This document shows positions 7,580 to 15,762 of a DNA stretch of 64,000 bases, one piece after another. Under the pieces are notes generated by a model. That model was not told the origin of the DNA, did not search any database, and worked only from the letters and a program-made list of their open reading frames with translations. The stretch covers positions 124,001 through 188,000 of the forward strand of contig NZ_JAGGOT010000071.1 in the NCBI RefSeq assembly GCF_018614195.1, given 5' to 3'. Within the stretch, counting starts at the first letter, position 1; each line of letters begins with the position of its first letter. The position numbers and the translations under genes were made by a program. This DNA comes from Streptomyces sp. ISL-43. GTDB lineage: Bacteria > Actinomycetota > Actinomycetes > Streptomycetales > Streptomycetaceae.

Positions 7580-9188
7580 CTCCAAAAAGAAGCTCCGCGC
7601 GATCGATGACCCGTTTGTTGCCCTTGGCCCGTCGGGGGTGGCGATACGCGACCGTATCCGCGTGTCGGCGGCAGACGAGAAGGTTCTCCGGCTGGTCGGC
7701 GACCATATGGGTTCGCTGGCCGCGCTGGACCTGAAAACTCGCTGCTCGCAGGGGTTTGCGCATTCCACCGATACGTGGGCGGAGCGTAAGCGTGAACTCA
7801 CACCGCAGTCGTCGTCGCGGTATGCGGGCGCGGCGACAAAGGCCACGCATGACCAGTGGGCTTTGGCCCGCCGCTGCCAGCTCGCCTTCATTCAAAACCT
7901 GGAAGCCGGTATCGAGGCGATCTCGCACCGCTTGTCGTTACCGATCAGGGAGAAAAGCAGCAAACGTTCCCTGGGCGGCTACCAGTCGAAAAGTGAGTGG
8001 TTCCAGAAAACCCGTCGCCTCCACGTGCTGGAGGAACGGCTGGATGCGGTGCGCGCGGACCGGGAAGCGGGCCGCGTGCGGGTGGTACGTGGAGGGAAGC
8101 GCCTGCTCAAGGCCCGCCACAACCTTGCCGCCGCCGGGCTGAGCGAGGCTGAGTGGCGCCGGCGGTGGGAGGCGGAGCGCCGCTTCCTCCAGGCCGACGG
8201 GGAATCAGGCAAGCGGTTCGGCAACGAAACCATCCGCATCGCTCCCGACGGTGAGATCAGCATCAAACTCCCGGCACCGCTCGCCCATTTGGCGAACGCC
8301 GGCCACGGCCGGTACGTGCTCTCTGGAAAGGTGGCGTTCAAACACCGGGGCGGCCAGTGGCGGGACCGGATCGACGCGAACATGGCTGTGGCCTACCGCA
8401 TCCATGAAGACGCGGTGCGTGGGCGCTGGTATGTGACCGCCTCCTGGCAGATCCCGCCGGTCCGGACCCTGCCCCTGGAAACGGCACTGGCCCACGGCGT
8501 GATCGGCGTTGATACCAACAACGATCACCTGGCGGCCTGGCTGCTGGATGTCCACGGAAACCCGAAGGGCGAGCCTCGCCGTTTCTGCTTCGACACGTCC
8601 GGCAGCGCGGACCATCGTGACGCGCAGATCCGCCACGCTCTGACCCGCCTGCTGAATTGGGCCAGGCAGGCCGGCGTCAAGGCCATTGCCATCGAAGACC
8701 TCGACTTCACGCCGGAGAAGACCCGTGAGAAGCACGGGCGCAGGAAGACGTTCCGCAATCTGATCTCCCGCTTCCCGACCGCGAAACTCCGCGCACGCCT
8801 CATTTCCATGGCAACCGAGCACGGCCTGGCGATCGTCGCGGTCGATCCCGCCTATACCTCCGTGTGGGGCGCGCAGCACTGGCGCAAGCCCATGCGGACG
8901 TCCCGCCGCAAGACCACCCGACACGATGCCGCAAGCATCGCGATCGGACGACGCGCCCTCGGGCACCCCATCCGGCGACGGACGGCACCGCCCCGTGACG
9001 ACCAGAGTGATCGTCACGGGCATCGGACCGTCCAGGCCGCACGAGGCACCCGAGGGCGTGAGGAAACCCGCCCATCCGCCACGGACCGGCCCCCTGGAGA
9101 GCCGTCACCGAACGGGAAGAGAAAGCGGGAGACCAGCGCGCCCACAACCGTTCGGGGCGCGCCAGTGCAACTCATGTTCACTGCTTAG
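7572..9188 (+). CDS. tnpB: TnpB-like RNA-guided nuclease of the IS607-type element
   Basis: 538 residues from a GTG at 7572. RuvC-like acidic residues are at D314 (VIGVDTNND), E375 (AIEDLDF) and D452 (TRHDAAS). TnpB family members are programmable DNA nucleases that use a right-end RNA. Two oddities are visible. The segment between E375 and D452 (DPAYTSVWGAQHWRKPM) lacks the CxxC pairs of the usual zinc ribbon. A 75-residue Arg/Pro-rich tail (464-538) reaches to within 4 bases of the element end, so any guide RNA scaffold must overlap the coding tail. Similar Streptomyces TnpB proteins without cysteines exist to my recollection. Confidence 0.9.
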   Translation: MADSKKKLRAIDDPFVALGPSGVAIRDRIRVSAADEKVLRLVGDHMGSLAALDLKTRCSQGFAHSTDTWAERKRELTPQSSSRYAGAATKATHDQWALARRCQLAFIQNLEAGIEAISHRLSLPIREKSSKRSLGGYQSKSEWFQKTRRLHVLEERLDAVRADREAGRVRVVRGGKRLLKARHNLAAAGLSEAEWRRRWEAERRFLQADGESGKRFGNETIRIAPDGEISIKLPAPLAHLANAGHGRYVLSGKVAFKHRGGQWRDRIDANMAVAYRIHEDAVRGRWYVTASWQIPPVRTLPLETALAHGVIGVDTNNDHLAAWLLDVHGNPKGEPRRFCFDTSGSADHRDAQIRHALTRLLNWARQAGVKAIAIEDLDFTPEKTREKHGRRKTFRNLISRFPTAKLRARLISMATEHGLAIVAVDPAYTSVWGAQHWRKPMRTSRRKTTRHDAASIAIGRRALGHPIRRRTAPPRDDQSDRHGHRTVQAARGTRGREETRPSATDRPPGEPSPNGKRKRETSAPTTVRGAPVQLMFTA

Positions 9189-9192
9189 GAAC

Positions 9193-9238
9193 GGTTGAAC
9201 AGGCCGATCACGTGCTTGACCGTGCCGCCCTTGCCGGC
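9193..9238 (-). pseudogene. ppk2: ppk2 remnant, Walker A fragment
   Basis: Read on the minus strand this short piece encodes AGKGGTVKHVIGLFN, the P-loop of PPK2. It joins seamlessly to the C-terminal remnant at 6934 if the IS607-type element is removed. Upstream (above 9238) the similarity stops in the middle of the P-loop; the preceding residues are found at 16092-16101. Confidence 0.85.
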
Positions 9239-9323
9239 CGGTATCCGGGCATGAGACATGTCCACGCAGATCCTGTCTCAGAAATCACGCTCCAGCGGAC
9301 CGATGCGCCGAGGTTGGAAGAAC

Positions 9324-9354
9324 CGCCGCGTGTCTCACTCGGAGACACGCGGCG
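9324..9354. terminator. 13-bp perfect hairpin after the NUDIX fragment
   Basis: CGCCGCGTGTCTC (9324-9336) and GAGACACGCGGCG (9342-9354) pair fully around a 5-base loop. It lies 32 bases past the stop of the truncated NUDIX frame on the minus strand, where a terminator of the dehydrogenase operon would be expected. Confidence 0.65.
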
Positions 9355-9385
9355 AAGGCCGGTCTAGCTCACACGGCCAAGAACC

Positions 9386-9535
9386 TCAATGAAGTGCCGT
9401 TTCGCGGCTCTCATCAGACGGTTCGACGCCGCCGCCAGGAAGGACCCAGTACACGGGGATGCCGGGCCGGTTCCGGCGGATGGCCAGCATCGTGTTGTTC
9501 TCGGTGAGCAGGACGGCTCGGACGCGCTCTTTCAT
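9386..9535 (-). pseudogene. Truncated NUDIX hydrolase
   Basis: ATG at 9535 overlaps the dehydrogenase stop as ATGA. The 49 codons read like the start of a NUDIX protein (RVRAVLLTENNTMLAIRRNR, then YWVLPGGGVEPSDESRETAL) but stop right where the catalytic NUDIX box (G-x5-E-x7-REUxEE) should run. The glutamates that bind metal are absent, so hydrolase activity is not expected. It looks like a 3' deletion, probably at the edge of the imported block. In an intact locus the enzyme would have been co-translated with the dehydrogenase. Confidence 0.75.
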
Positions 9536-10851
9536 TTCCCGGGCCGTCCGAGCTGGTGGACGGTCCATCCCGCTGCACGCCAGGTCTCGGCGTTGAGGGT
9601 GGTCCGGCAGTCGATGAGCAGGGGGTTCGCGGGGTGGTCTACGAGGGCCCCGGGGTTGGCCTGCTGGTACGCGGGCCATTCGGTGGCCAGGACGACGAGG
9701 TCGGCGCCATTGAGGGAGGCGGGCAGGTCGTCGGTGTAGTCGAGTTCGGGATTGCGAATCATGGCTGTGGCCACGGCCTGCGGGTCGTGAACGGTGATGG
9801 TTGCGCCGGCCTGCTGGAGAGCGTGGGCCAGGGCGAGGGCCGGGCTTTCCCTAACGTCGTTGGTGCCGGGCTTGAAAGATGCGCCCCATACGGTGGCCCG
9901 GACTCCCTTGATGGGGCGCCCCAGGGCGCGGGCGATCAGGCCCATGGCCACATCGGTTCGGGACTCGTTGACCTCCTCGGCGGCGCGTAGGAGAGCGGCG
10001 GCCCGGCTGGCGCCGAGCTGCTGTGCGGAGGCGGTGAATGCACGGATGTCCTTGGGCAGGCAGCCGCCGCCGTAGCCGATGCCGGGCTGCATGCCTCCGC
10101 TTCCGATCCGCGGATCGATACCGAGAATCTCCACGATCTTCGAGATGTCTCCGCCGGCAGCCTCGCACATGTCGGCAACCGCGTTGATGTAGCTGATCTT
10201 CAGCCCGAGGAAGCTGTTCGCGGCGCCCTTGGCGAGTTCGGCGGTGGGCGGGTCGGTGACGAAGATCGGGACACCGGCGTCCAGGATGGGCGCGTAGACG
10301 GCTCGGATTGCCTTCTCGCCCTCGGCGGTGGTGACGCCGGCGATGATGCGGTCTGGTCGGAGAGTGTCCTCCACCGCGTGCCCCTCGCGGAGGAACTCCG
10401 GATTCCACACCACTTCCACTGAGGTGCCGGCCGGGGCCAGCCTTTGGGCGAGCGCGGTGACCTGGACGGTCGTTCCGACGGTCACAGTCGACTTCCCGAC
10501 GATCGTGCACGGCCGGTCCAGCAGCGGGGCGAGTTGGCGGACAGCGCCGAAGACCTGCGCTGTGTCGTAGGAGCGGCCGTCAGCGTCGATGGGAGTGCCG
10601 ACGCCGATGAAGTGCAGCTCAGCGAACGCAGCGGCCTCGTGGATGTCGGTGGTGAACCGCAGACGGCCGCTCGTGGTGTGCCGGTCGAGCAGCTCCGGAA
10701 GGCCCCTCTCGTAGATGGGGCACTGGCCGGAGTTCAGGCTGTCTACCTTGGCCTGATCGACGTCCACACCGATGACCTCGTGGCCCAGTTCGGCCATCGC
10801 TGCCGCGTGCGGAATGCCGAGGTGCCCGCAGCCGATTACTGAAATGCGCAT
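9532..10851 (-). CDS. UDP-glucose/GDP-mannose dehydrogenase family protein
   Basis: 439 residues. N-terminal Rossmann motif GCGHLGIPHAAAMAELGH at 8-25, then the central domain with the catalytic cysteine in GYGGGCLPKD (about residue 258), a conserved lysine in AELAKGAANSFLGLKISY, and the C-terminal UDP-binding domain (WGASFKPGTNDVRESPA). These enzymes oxidise a nucleotide hexose to its uronic acid in two NAD-dependent steps. All catalytic positions look intact. The start is fixed by the Rossmann fold (MRISVIG), although an AAGGA directly abuts the ATG. A strong hairpin separates it from the SIR2-like gene, so it may have its own transcript. Substrate unknown. Confidence 0.9.
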   Translation of the reverse strand: MRISVIGCGHLGIPHAAAMAELGHEVIGVDVDQAKVDSLNSGQCPIYERGLPELLDRHTTSGRLRFTTDIHEAAAFAELHFIGVGTPIDADGRSYDTAQVFGAVRQLAPLLDRPCTIVGKSTVTVGTTVQVTALAQRLAPAGTSVEVVWNPEFLREGHAVEDTLRPDRIIAGVTTAEGEKAIRAVYAPILDAGVPIFVTDPPTAELAKGAANSFLGLKISYINAVADMCEAAGGDISKIVEILGIDPRIGSGGMQPGIGYGGGCLPKDIRAFTASAQQLGASRAAALLRAAEEVNESRTDVAMGLIARALGRPIKGVRATVWGASFKPGTNDVRESPALALAHALQQAGATITVHDPQAVATAMIRNPELDYTDDLPASLNGADLVVLATEWPAYQQANPGALVDHPANPLLIDCRTTLNAETWRAAGWTVHQLGRPGK

Positions 10852-10882
10852 TCCTTGACTCTCACTCTGGGAGGGGCCCGTG

Positions 10883-10931
10883 TACGGGGCCGGGGAACAA
10901 GCCTCAGAGGCTAGCGCTCCCCGGCCCCGTA
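10883..10931 (-). terminator. 14-bp hairpin between SIR2-like and dehydrogenase genes
   Basis: TACGGGGCCGGGGA (10883-10896) pairs fully with TCCCCGGCCCCGTA (10918-10931), and the loop contains a second small hairpin (GCCTC-A-GAGGC, 10901-10911). It begins 3 bases past the SIR2-like stop codon on the minus strand, which suits a terminator or an attenuator ahead of the dehydrogenase. Confidence 0.7.
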
Positions 10932-10933
10932 GT

Positions 10934-12178
10934 TCAGGCGTTGTCGCGGCTGAGGTTCAGCAGCCGCTCCAGGTCGCTGATCGCGTCGGCTGCCGTCTGC
11001 CGTACGACGACGTCACCGGTCTGCGGGGCCTCCAGCGGGTACTCGAACCAGCTTCCGTCGGGACGGGGGAATCCCTCCGGGTCGACGTGGAAGACCTGGA
11101 GGCCGGCCGCGCGGGCCCGCTTGGCGACCCACCGCCGGTCGGCGTGCAGCCCGATGACGACCAAGGCCTTGGCGTCGGGGTGGAAGGTGACCGGCGGGAT
11201 CCGCTGGTCGTAGCGGCGCATGAACTCCTCCTCGAAGCCGGCGCGGGCTCCCAACCCGTCGAAGTTGTTCGTGATGAACGGGCCGACCATGTGCCCGGCC
11301 TCCTCCATGCGCTTGAGCGCGTGGAGGGCCGGGGTGACCTCGGCGTTGAAGCAGGCCCGGTACATGTCCGACAGCTCGCCGACCTTGTCCTCCGTGTTGA
11401 GGAACATCTCCGCGAGCAGCGGGTCCTGTCCCGGGGCGAGGACGAACGTGAAGCCCTTGCCGAGCAGCTCGTCCTCGATCAGGTTGACGTGGTAGATCTC
11501 GTGGAGCCGGTGGAGCGGCGGGATTCCGGCCTCGTAGGAGACGCCGCAGCCGACTTCGACCTGGAACGGCAGGAAGTCCGTGAGCTGTGCCAGGTTCTCG
11601 GCGTAGACGGGCTTCCCGGGGGTGTCCTTGACCCGGACACCGTGGGTCAGAACCTCCCACGGCCGGCGGCGGATCGTCCTCGGGGGGAAGGTGTTGACGG
11701 AGGTGAACGTGGTGTCGATGACCTCGTAGTCCTCCGGAAGCCGGCGGCCTGCCCGAAGATCCTCCGGGTGCTCCTCCATGCGGATCATGTGGACGCGCAG
11801 GTCACCCAGCTCGAACCGGCCCGGACCGGCCTTCTTCCAGCCGCCCTCGGTCAGCATGGCGTGGTTCTGCTCCCACGCCGCCTCGATCTCGGCCTTCGGA
11901 GCGGCAACCGAGTGGTACAGGTACATCTGCTGCATGGCCAGAGACGGCGCCGCGGTGGTGTCCACCAGCCCGTACTGGTGCCAGTAGTGAACGACGCGGC
12001 GGCGCGCGTCGCCCTCGCCCGTCCAGCCGGAGTTGGAGGCGGTCTCCTCCTGCTGGGTGCGCCGCCAGATGCCTTCTTCCTCGAAGCGGGGCCGGTCCGC
12101 GGTCACCCCGTAGAAGTCGTGCCACTTGCGGAGCTGGTCCTCATCGAGCTGGTCGATGACCGTGACGGGAAACTGCAT
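10934..12178 (-). CDS. Divergent SIR2-like protein with an unassigned N-terminal domain
   Basis: 414 residues. The C-terminal half has sirtuin-like marks: VGCGVSYEAGIPPLHR at about 209-224 resembles the NAD-binding GAGISxxxGIP loop, FITNNFDGLGARAG at 301-314 resembles TQNIDxLxxxAG, and VVIGLHADRRW with VFHVDPEGF resemble the late NAD-binding strands. The usual catalytic HG pair after the TQNID helix is not seen, so deacetylase activity is doubtful; NAD binding or cleavage is possible. Residues 1-170 (many Trp, His and Arg) match nothing I recognise. It lies 61 bases after the aminotransferase on the same strand, probably one operon. Call rests on motifs by eye. Confidence 0.6.
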   Translation of the reverse strand: MQFPVTVIDQLDEDQLRKWHDFYGVTADRPRFEEEGIWRRTQQEETASNSGWTGEGDARRRVVHYWHQYGLVDTTAAPSLAMQQMYLYHSVAAPKAEIEAAWEQNHAMLTEGGWKKAGPGRFELGDLRVHMIRMEEHPEDLRAGRRLPEDYEVIDTTFTSVNTFPPRTIRRRPWEVLTHGVRVKDTPGKPVYAENLAQLTDFLPFQVEVGCGVSYEAGIPPLHRLHEIYHVNLIEDELLGKGFTFVLAPGQDPLLAEMFLNTEDKVGELSDMYRACFNAEVTPALHALKRMEEAGHMVGPFITNNFDGLGARAGFEEEFMRRYDQRIPPVTFHPDAKALVVIGLHADRRWVAKRARAAGLQVFHVDPEGFPRPDGSWFEYPLEAPQTGDVVVRQTAADAISDLERLLNLSRDNA

Positions 12179-12239
12179 GTCGTGTCCTCGATCTCTGAGT
12201 CGAAACGGTCCGTCCCCTTGGAGGGGGGCGGCGGGTGGG

Positions 12240-13538
12240 CTAGCTGAGGGAGGCCACCGCGTTGGTGAGAGCGGCGGTCAGGAAGTCGATGTCATCGCTG
12301 CTGGAGTTCAGCGGGGGCGCGACGACCAGGCCCTCGCTGCGCGGGTCGCCGGCTCCGGTGAACGGGTAGAAGAAGACGCCGCGCCGCTCGCACTCCTCCA
12401 TCAGGGGCCAGAGCAGGCCAGGAGCGACCTCCACCCCGTACAGGTGGCCGACACCCCGGACGTCCCGCACCGTCGTCCAGCCGGTCAGGGACCGAAGAGA
12501 CTCCCTGAGTTGCTCTCCGCGGTTCGCGAAGGCACCGGAGTCCATGGATTCCAGCTCATCCAGGACCCCGAGGCAGGCCGCCGCCATGAGGGGGTGGGTG
12601 GCCATGGTGCCCATCGCGGGCAGCGGGTCCACGTCCTTGTGCCGCAGCAGCGGCGCGATTTCCGGCGACACCAGCACCGCTCCCACACCGGCGTAGCCGG
12701 CGCCCAGGCCCTTGGACAGGATGACCAGGTCGGGCTCACACCCGTCCCAGTGATGACTCGCCAGAGGCAGGCCGGTGCGCCACAGCCCAGTCAAGACCTC
12801 GTCGTGGATGACCAGGACGTCCCGCTCCCGGCAGATTTCCGAGACGCGCCGCAGGTAACCGCCCGGGGGCACGAAGCCGCCGCCGGTGGTTCCGTTGATG
12901 GGCTCGATCAGGACCGCGGCGACGTTCTCCGCGCCCCTGCTGTCGATCGCCTGCGCCACCTCGCTGGCACACGAGGCATCGCACCCGTGCCCTTCGTGGG
13001 CGTGGCCGTGCGTCGGGGGGTAGGGCGCCGGGAAGGCGGGGCCGAGGCCGCATCGGTCTTCCGGACGAGGGTTGCGGAGCTGGTTGCCCGCGACCCCGAG
13101 GGTGAACATGGAGTTTCCGTGGTAGCTCAGATTGGACGTCAGGATGTCCCCGAGCCGCCTATCGCCACGCGCCCGTGCGATGTTCCGGGCCAGTCCTACC
13201 GCTACCTCCACGCCGAGCGTTCCGCACGTGGTCAGGGCGACGGAGTCCTCCGGGCGGCCCACGGCGCGGCACAGGCGGTCCATCAGCTCCATCTGGATGT
13301 GAGGCTGGACGACAGCGGAGCCACCGAACGAGTAGCGGTGGAACTGCTGCTCGATTCGGTCGAACACCTTCCTGCTGGACTGGCCCACGTTCACGCAGAG
13401 GAGCCCGCTCGATCCGTCGAAGATCCGGGTGCCGTCAGCACGGTGCAGCCAGGGGCCGCTTGATCCCACGACCTCGAAGTCCGGCAAGGGCCTGGATGAC
13501 GTCAGCAGCCGCTCGCGACTGGGCAGGTACCGATCCAT
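12240..13538 (-). CDS. Class III (omega-type) PLP aminotransferase
   Basis: 432 residues with the usual fold order. TTCGTLGVEVA at about 104 is the phosphate-binding region, YHGNSM holds the ring-stacking tyrosine, IHDEVLTGLWRTG the PLP-nitrogen aspartate, and ILSKGLGAGYAGVGA the Schiff-base lysine, so it should be active. A His/Cys-rich insert (THGHAHEGHGCDASCAS, about 176-192) sits where related transaminases have a PYCYRC-type segment. It transfers amino groups from an amino acid or amine to a keto acid or aldehyde; the substrate is not evident. It is the first gene of the minus-strand run with SIR2-like and dehydrogenase genes and is divergent from the XRE regulator. Confidence 0.88.
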   Translation of the reverse strand: MDRYLPSRERLLTSSRPLPDFEVVGSSGPWLHRADGTRIFDGSSGLLCVNVGQSSRKVFDRIEQQFHRYSFGGSAVVQPHIQMELMDRLCRAVGRPEDSVALTTCGTLGVEVAVGLARNIARARGDRRLGDILTSNLSYHGNSMFTLGVAGNQLRNPRPEDRCGLGPAFPAPYPPTHGHAHEGHGCDASCASEVAQAIDSRGAENVAAVLIEPINGTTGGGFVPPGGYLRRVSEICRERDVLVIHDEVLTGLWRTGLPLASHHWDGCEPDLVILSKGLGAGYAGVGAVLVSPEIAPLLRHKDVDPLPAMGTMATHPLMAAACLGVLDELESMDSGAFANRGEQLRESLRSLTGWTTVRDVRGVGHLYGVEVAPGLLWPLMEECERRGVFFYPFTGAGDPRSEGLVVAPPLNSSSDDIDFLTAALTNAVASLS

Positions 13539-13690
13539 GGAGAGAGTCCCTTCTCAGGTGTGCTCACTGGTGGATGGGGATGACGTGCTGGTCCGTTCGG
13601 GGGTGATTCCGGGGCCGGCCGTTGGGCTGTGCCCCGGTGCTCACATGGGACTGCATCGGGCACCGGCGTCGATAGGCCGTTTCCCCCGGC

Positions 13691-13720
13691 TGCAAAGGCC
13701 CTTGCATGAGGTGCAAAAGG
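13691..13720. promoter_or_regulatory. Candidate operator between aminotransferase and XRE regulator
   Basis: TGCAA-N6-TTGCA (13691-13706) is a perfect palindrome, followed by the direct half-site TGCAAAAGG (13712-13720). It lies in the 243-base divergent region, 62 bases before the regulator start. Symmetry and place suit autoregulation by the XRE protein; there is no direct proof. Confidence 0.4.
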
Positions 13721-13781
13721 AGGTGCACGCTGCCGGGACCCGTATAGGGCACGCCCGACAACGACCGATCAGGAGCCGGAT

Positions 13782-15122
13782 ATGACGACCGATGCCGGGA
13801 ACGTGGTACGCCGGGCCCGGAACGAACACGGGATGACGTTGGCCCAGTTAGGCAAACGAACTGGATACTCGGCCGCCACGGTGTCCCGGTACGAGCGGGG
13901 AGTCTCCCCGCTGACGGACATCGACGTACTGTGGCGATTCGCGACGGCGCTCGACATCGCACCGGCCGACCTGGGACTCTCCCCCAGGCCCCCCGCCGGA
14001 CCACGCCCCGGCCTGTCCGGAGAGGCTGGCCCCTGGCCTCGCCTGCCCGTCCACCGGGCAAGCCGAGGGCCAGAGGGAGGAGAAGAGGAAGAGCAGATGA
14101 AACGGAGGAACCTACTGGCGGCGGGCCTGGCGATGACGGCCGCCGCCGCCACCGGCATCCCCCTACCGGCCGGCGCAGATGAGGATCAGACCCCGATCGA
14201 AACCGTGCTGGTGGGTCGGCTCAGGGACGCCATGCTCGGAATCGGCACTCCAATAGATCTGGCCCAGGTCCCGCCGGAAGCAGAACTCGATAAGGCGCTG
14301 GCCGCCTTCCACGCCTGCGACTACACCGCCCTCTCGACCCGACTGCCGAACGCGATTCGAGCCGGCCACGCCCAAGATCCGGGGGCGGAACAGAATCTCG
14401 CCAGGGCCTACATCCTGGCCACCCGGATGCTCGTCAAGCTTGACGAGCAACAACTCGGATGGATGGCCGCCGACAGAGCCAAGCAGTATGCCGAGGCCCA
14501 CGGCGACGTCATGCAGTCCACCGAGGCCGCCCGGCAACTCGCCGTCCTCGCCCGCCGCGCCGGCTGGGCACGTGAAGCCATGACCCTGGCCCTCACCGCC
14601 GCCGACGACCCTCGCCTACGGGCCCTCGGGTCCGACGGAGCGGCACAGCGCGGCCTGCTGGTGCAATCCGCCGCCTATACCGCCGCCCGTGGCGGTGACG
14701 CCCAGGGTATGCGCGACCTCACCGACGAGGCCACCGCCATCGCCACCACCCTCCGCGGCACAACCCGCCTGCGCCACCATGGCGGAGGATTCAGCCCCGC
14801 CACCGTCAAATTGCACCTGATCTCCGCCGAGAACTCCACCGGAGACCCCAGCCTCGCCCTCACCGCCGCCCGAGCCCTTTCCCCCCAGGAACTCCCCACC
14901 GCGGAGCGCCGGGCCCGCTACTACACCGACGTCGCCACCGCCTACGCCGCGTGGGGGCGCCGCGACGAATGCGTGCGCGCCCTACTGGCCGCCGAGCGTG
15001 TCGCCCCGCAGGAAACCCATGCCCGACCTGCGGTGAAGTCGATGATCCAGGGCCTTCTCGTATCCGGCCGCACGACAGGGGAACTACGCGGGCTCGCTGC
15101 ACGATCGGGGCTCAGGGACTGA
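13782..15122 (+). CDS. XRE-family regulator with a helical-repeat C-terminal domain
   Basis: 446 residues, with an AGGAG ribosome site 7 bases before the ATG. Residues 5-62 form an XRE helix-turn-helix (MTLAQLGKRTGYSAATVSRYE). A Pro/Glu-rich linker runs to about 105, then KRRNLLAAGLAMTAAAATG looks like a twin-arginine signal in mid-protein. Many Streptomyces XRE-TPR regulators have this odd segment, so it is probably structural. Residues 130-446 are TPR-like helices (VLARRAGWAREAMTLALTAADD). It is divergent from the aminotransferase operon and most likely controls it. The ligand is unknown. Confidence 0.85.
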   Translation: MTTDAGNVVRRARNEHGMTLAQLGKRTGYSAATVSRYERGVSPLTDIDVLWRFATALDIAPADLGLSPRPPAGPRPGLSGEAGPWPRLPVHRASRGPEGGEEEEQMKRRNLLAAGLAMTAAAATGIPLPAGADEDQTPIETVLVGRLRDAMLGIGTPIDLAQVPPEAELDKALAAFHACDYTALSTRLPNAIRAGHAQDPGAEQNLARAYILATRMLVKLDEQQLGWMAADRAKQYAEAHGDVMQSTEAARQLAVLARRAGWAREAMTLALTAADDPRLRALGSDGAAQRGLLVQSAAYTAARGGDAQGMRDLTDEATAIATTLRGTTRLRHHGGGFSPATVKLHLISAENSTGDPSLALTAARALSPQELPTAERRARYYTDVATAYAAWGRRDECVRALLAAERVAPQETHARPAVKSMIQGLLVSGRTTGELRGLAARSGLRD

Positions 15123-15232
15123 ACGTGGCTCACCGGTCTCTGTTCCTTCCTGCGCAAATGCAGACTGACCCGCGATCTGCGAAGGGCTCCCTGCGGCGTC
15201 GATGCAGGGAGCCCGGTACATGAGCCTGATCG

Positions 15233-15658
15233 CTAACGCGGGGCCCCGTCCAACTGCCGACGCCACTCGTCCCGTACACGGGTGGCGTTGGCCTCGGCAA
15301 TGGAGCCCACCCGATCCGCGGTCTGGGCCACGATCTCGCCCATCGTCCTCATCTCGCTCCGGAACCCGAAGACCTCGTGCTGAACCCGTTTCTGCCCCGC
15401 GAAATACTCGTCAAAGCCCCGCGCGATCACCGCGACTTGAGTCCTCCAGAGCCGGTTGGCCTCGTCCATGGATGCCTCCAGCCGCTGCCGCTCCTCCTGG
15501 CATCGCCGGGCCCGGATCTCGTGTCGCATCCGGACGGCTGCGCGGTACCCATGCCATTCGTCGTCAGCCGCGCGGGGATCGGGAATCCGGAGGTGTTCCT
15601 CGTACGTCTCGTAGGCCACCACGTCGATCGCGTCCGCATCCTCGCCCAAATGTCTCAC
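15233..15658 (-). CDS. Hypothetical protein, helical, with a decayed paralogue upstream
   Basis: 141 residues from a GTG at 15658. The composition is charged and helical (RRCQEERQRLEASMDEANRL), suggesting a coiled coil, and ends in RVRDEWRRQLDGAPR. I recognise no family. Coding quality is supported by a partial, frameshifted second copy at 15763-15927 that keeps the same C-terminal pattern (SIAETNANRVRDEWRR). It is convergent with the XRE gene, about 110 bases apart. Function unknown. Confidence 0.55.
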   Translation of the reverse strand: MRHLGEDADAIDVVAYETYEEHLRIPDPRAADDEWHGYRAAVRMRHEIRARRCQEERQRLEASMDEANRLWRTQVAVIARGFDEYFAGQKRVQHEVFGFRSEMRTMGEIVAQTADRVGSIAEANATRVRDEWRRQLDGAPR

Positions 15659-15762
15659 ATGACCGATTATTGATGTAAGTGGCGTATGTCCGAAGATGCC
15701 ACGTCACAAGCAGCCGGCCAGCGTCACGAACCGTCCGCGTCCGCGCCCTCCGCAAGCGCTCA

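Larger units (their letters stand above)
6930..9192 (+). mobile_element. IS607-type insertion sequence (tnpA-tnpB) inside ppk2
   Basis: About 2.26 kb. Both junctions carry GGTTG (6930-6934 and 9193-9197), and removing one copy restores an uninterrupted ppk2 reading frame (VIGLFN joined to PSGCRIK). That fits IS607 elements, which insert at a GG dinucleotide through a serine recombinase and make no long target duplication or terminal inverted repeats. GTTCACT occurs near both ends (6953-6959 and 9176-9182). The element encodes the TnpA recombinase and a TnpB nuclease, and ends 4 bases after the tnpB stop. Confidence 0.9.
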
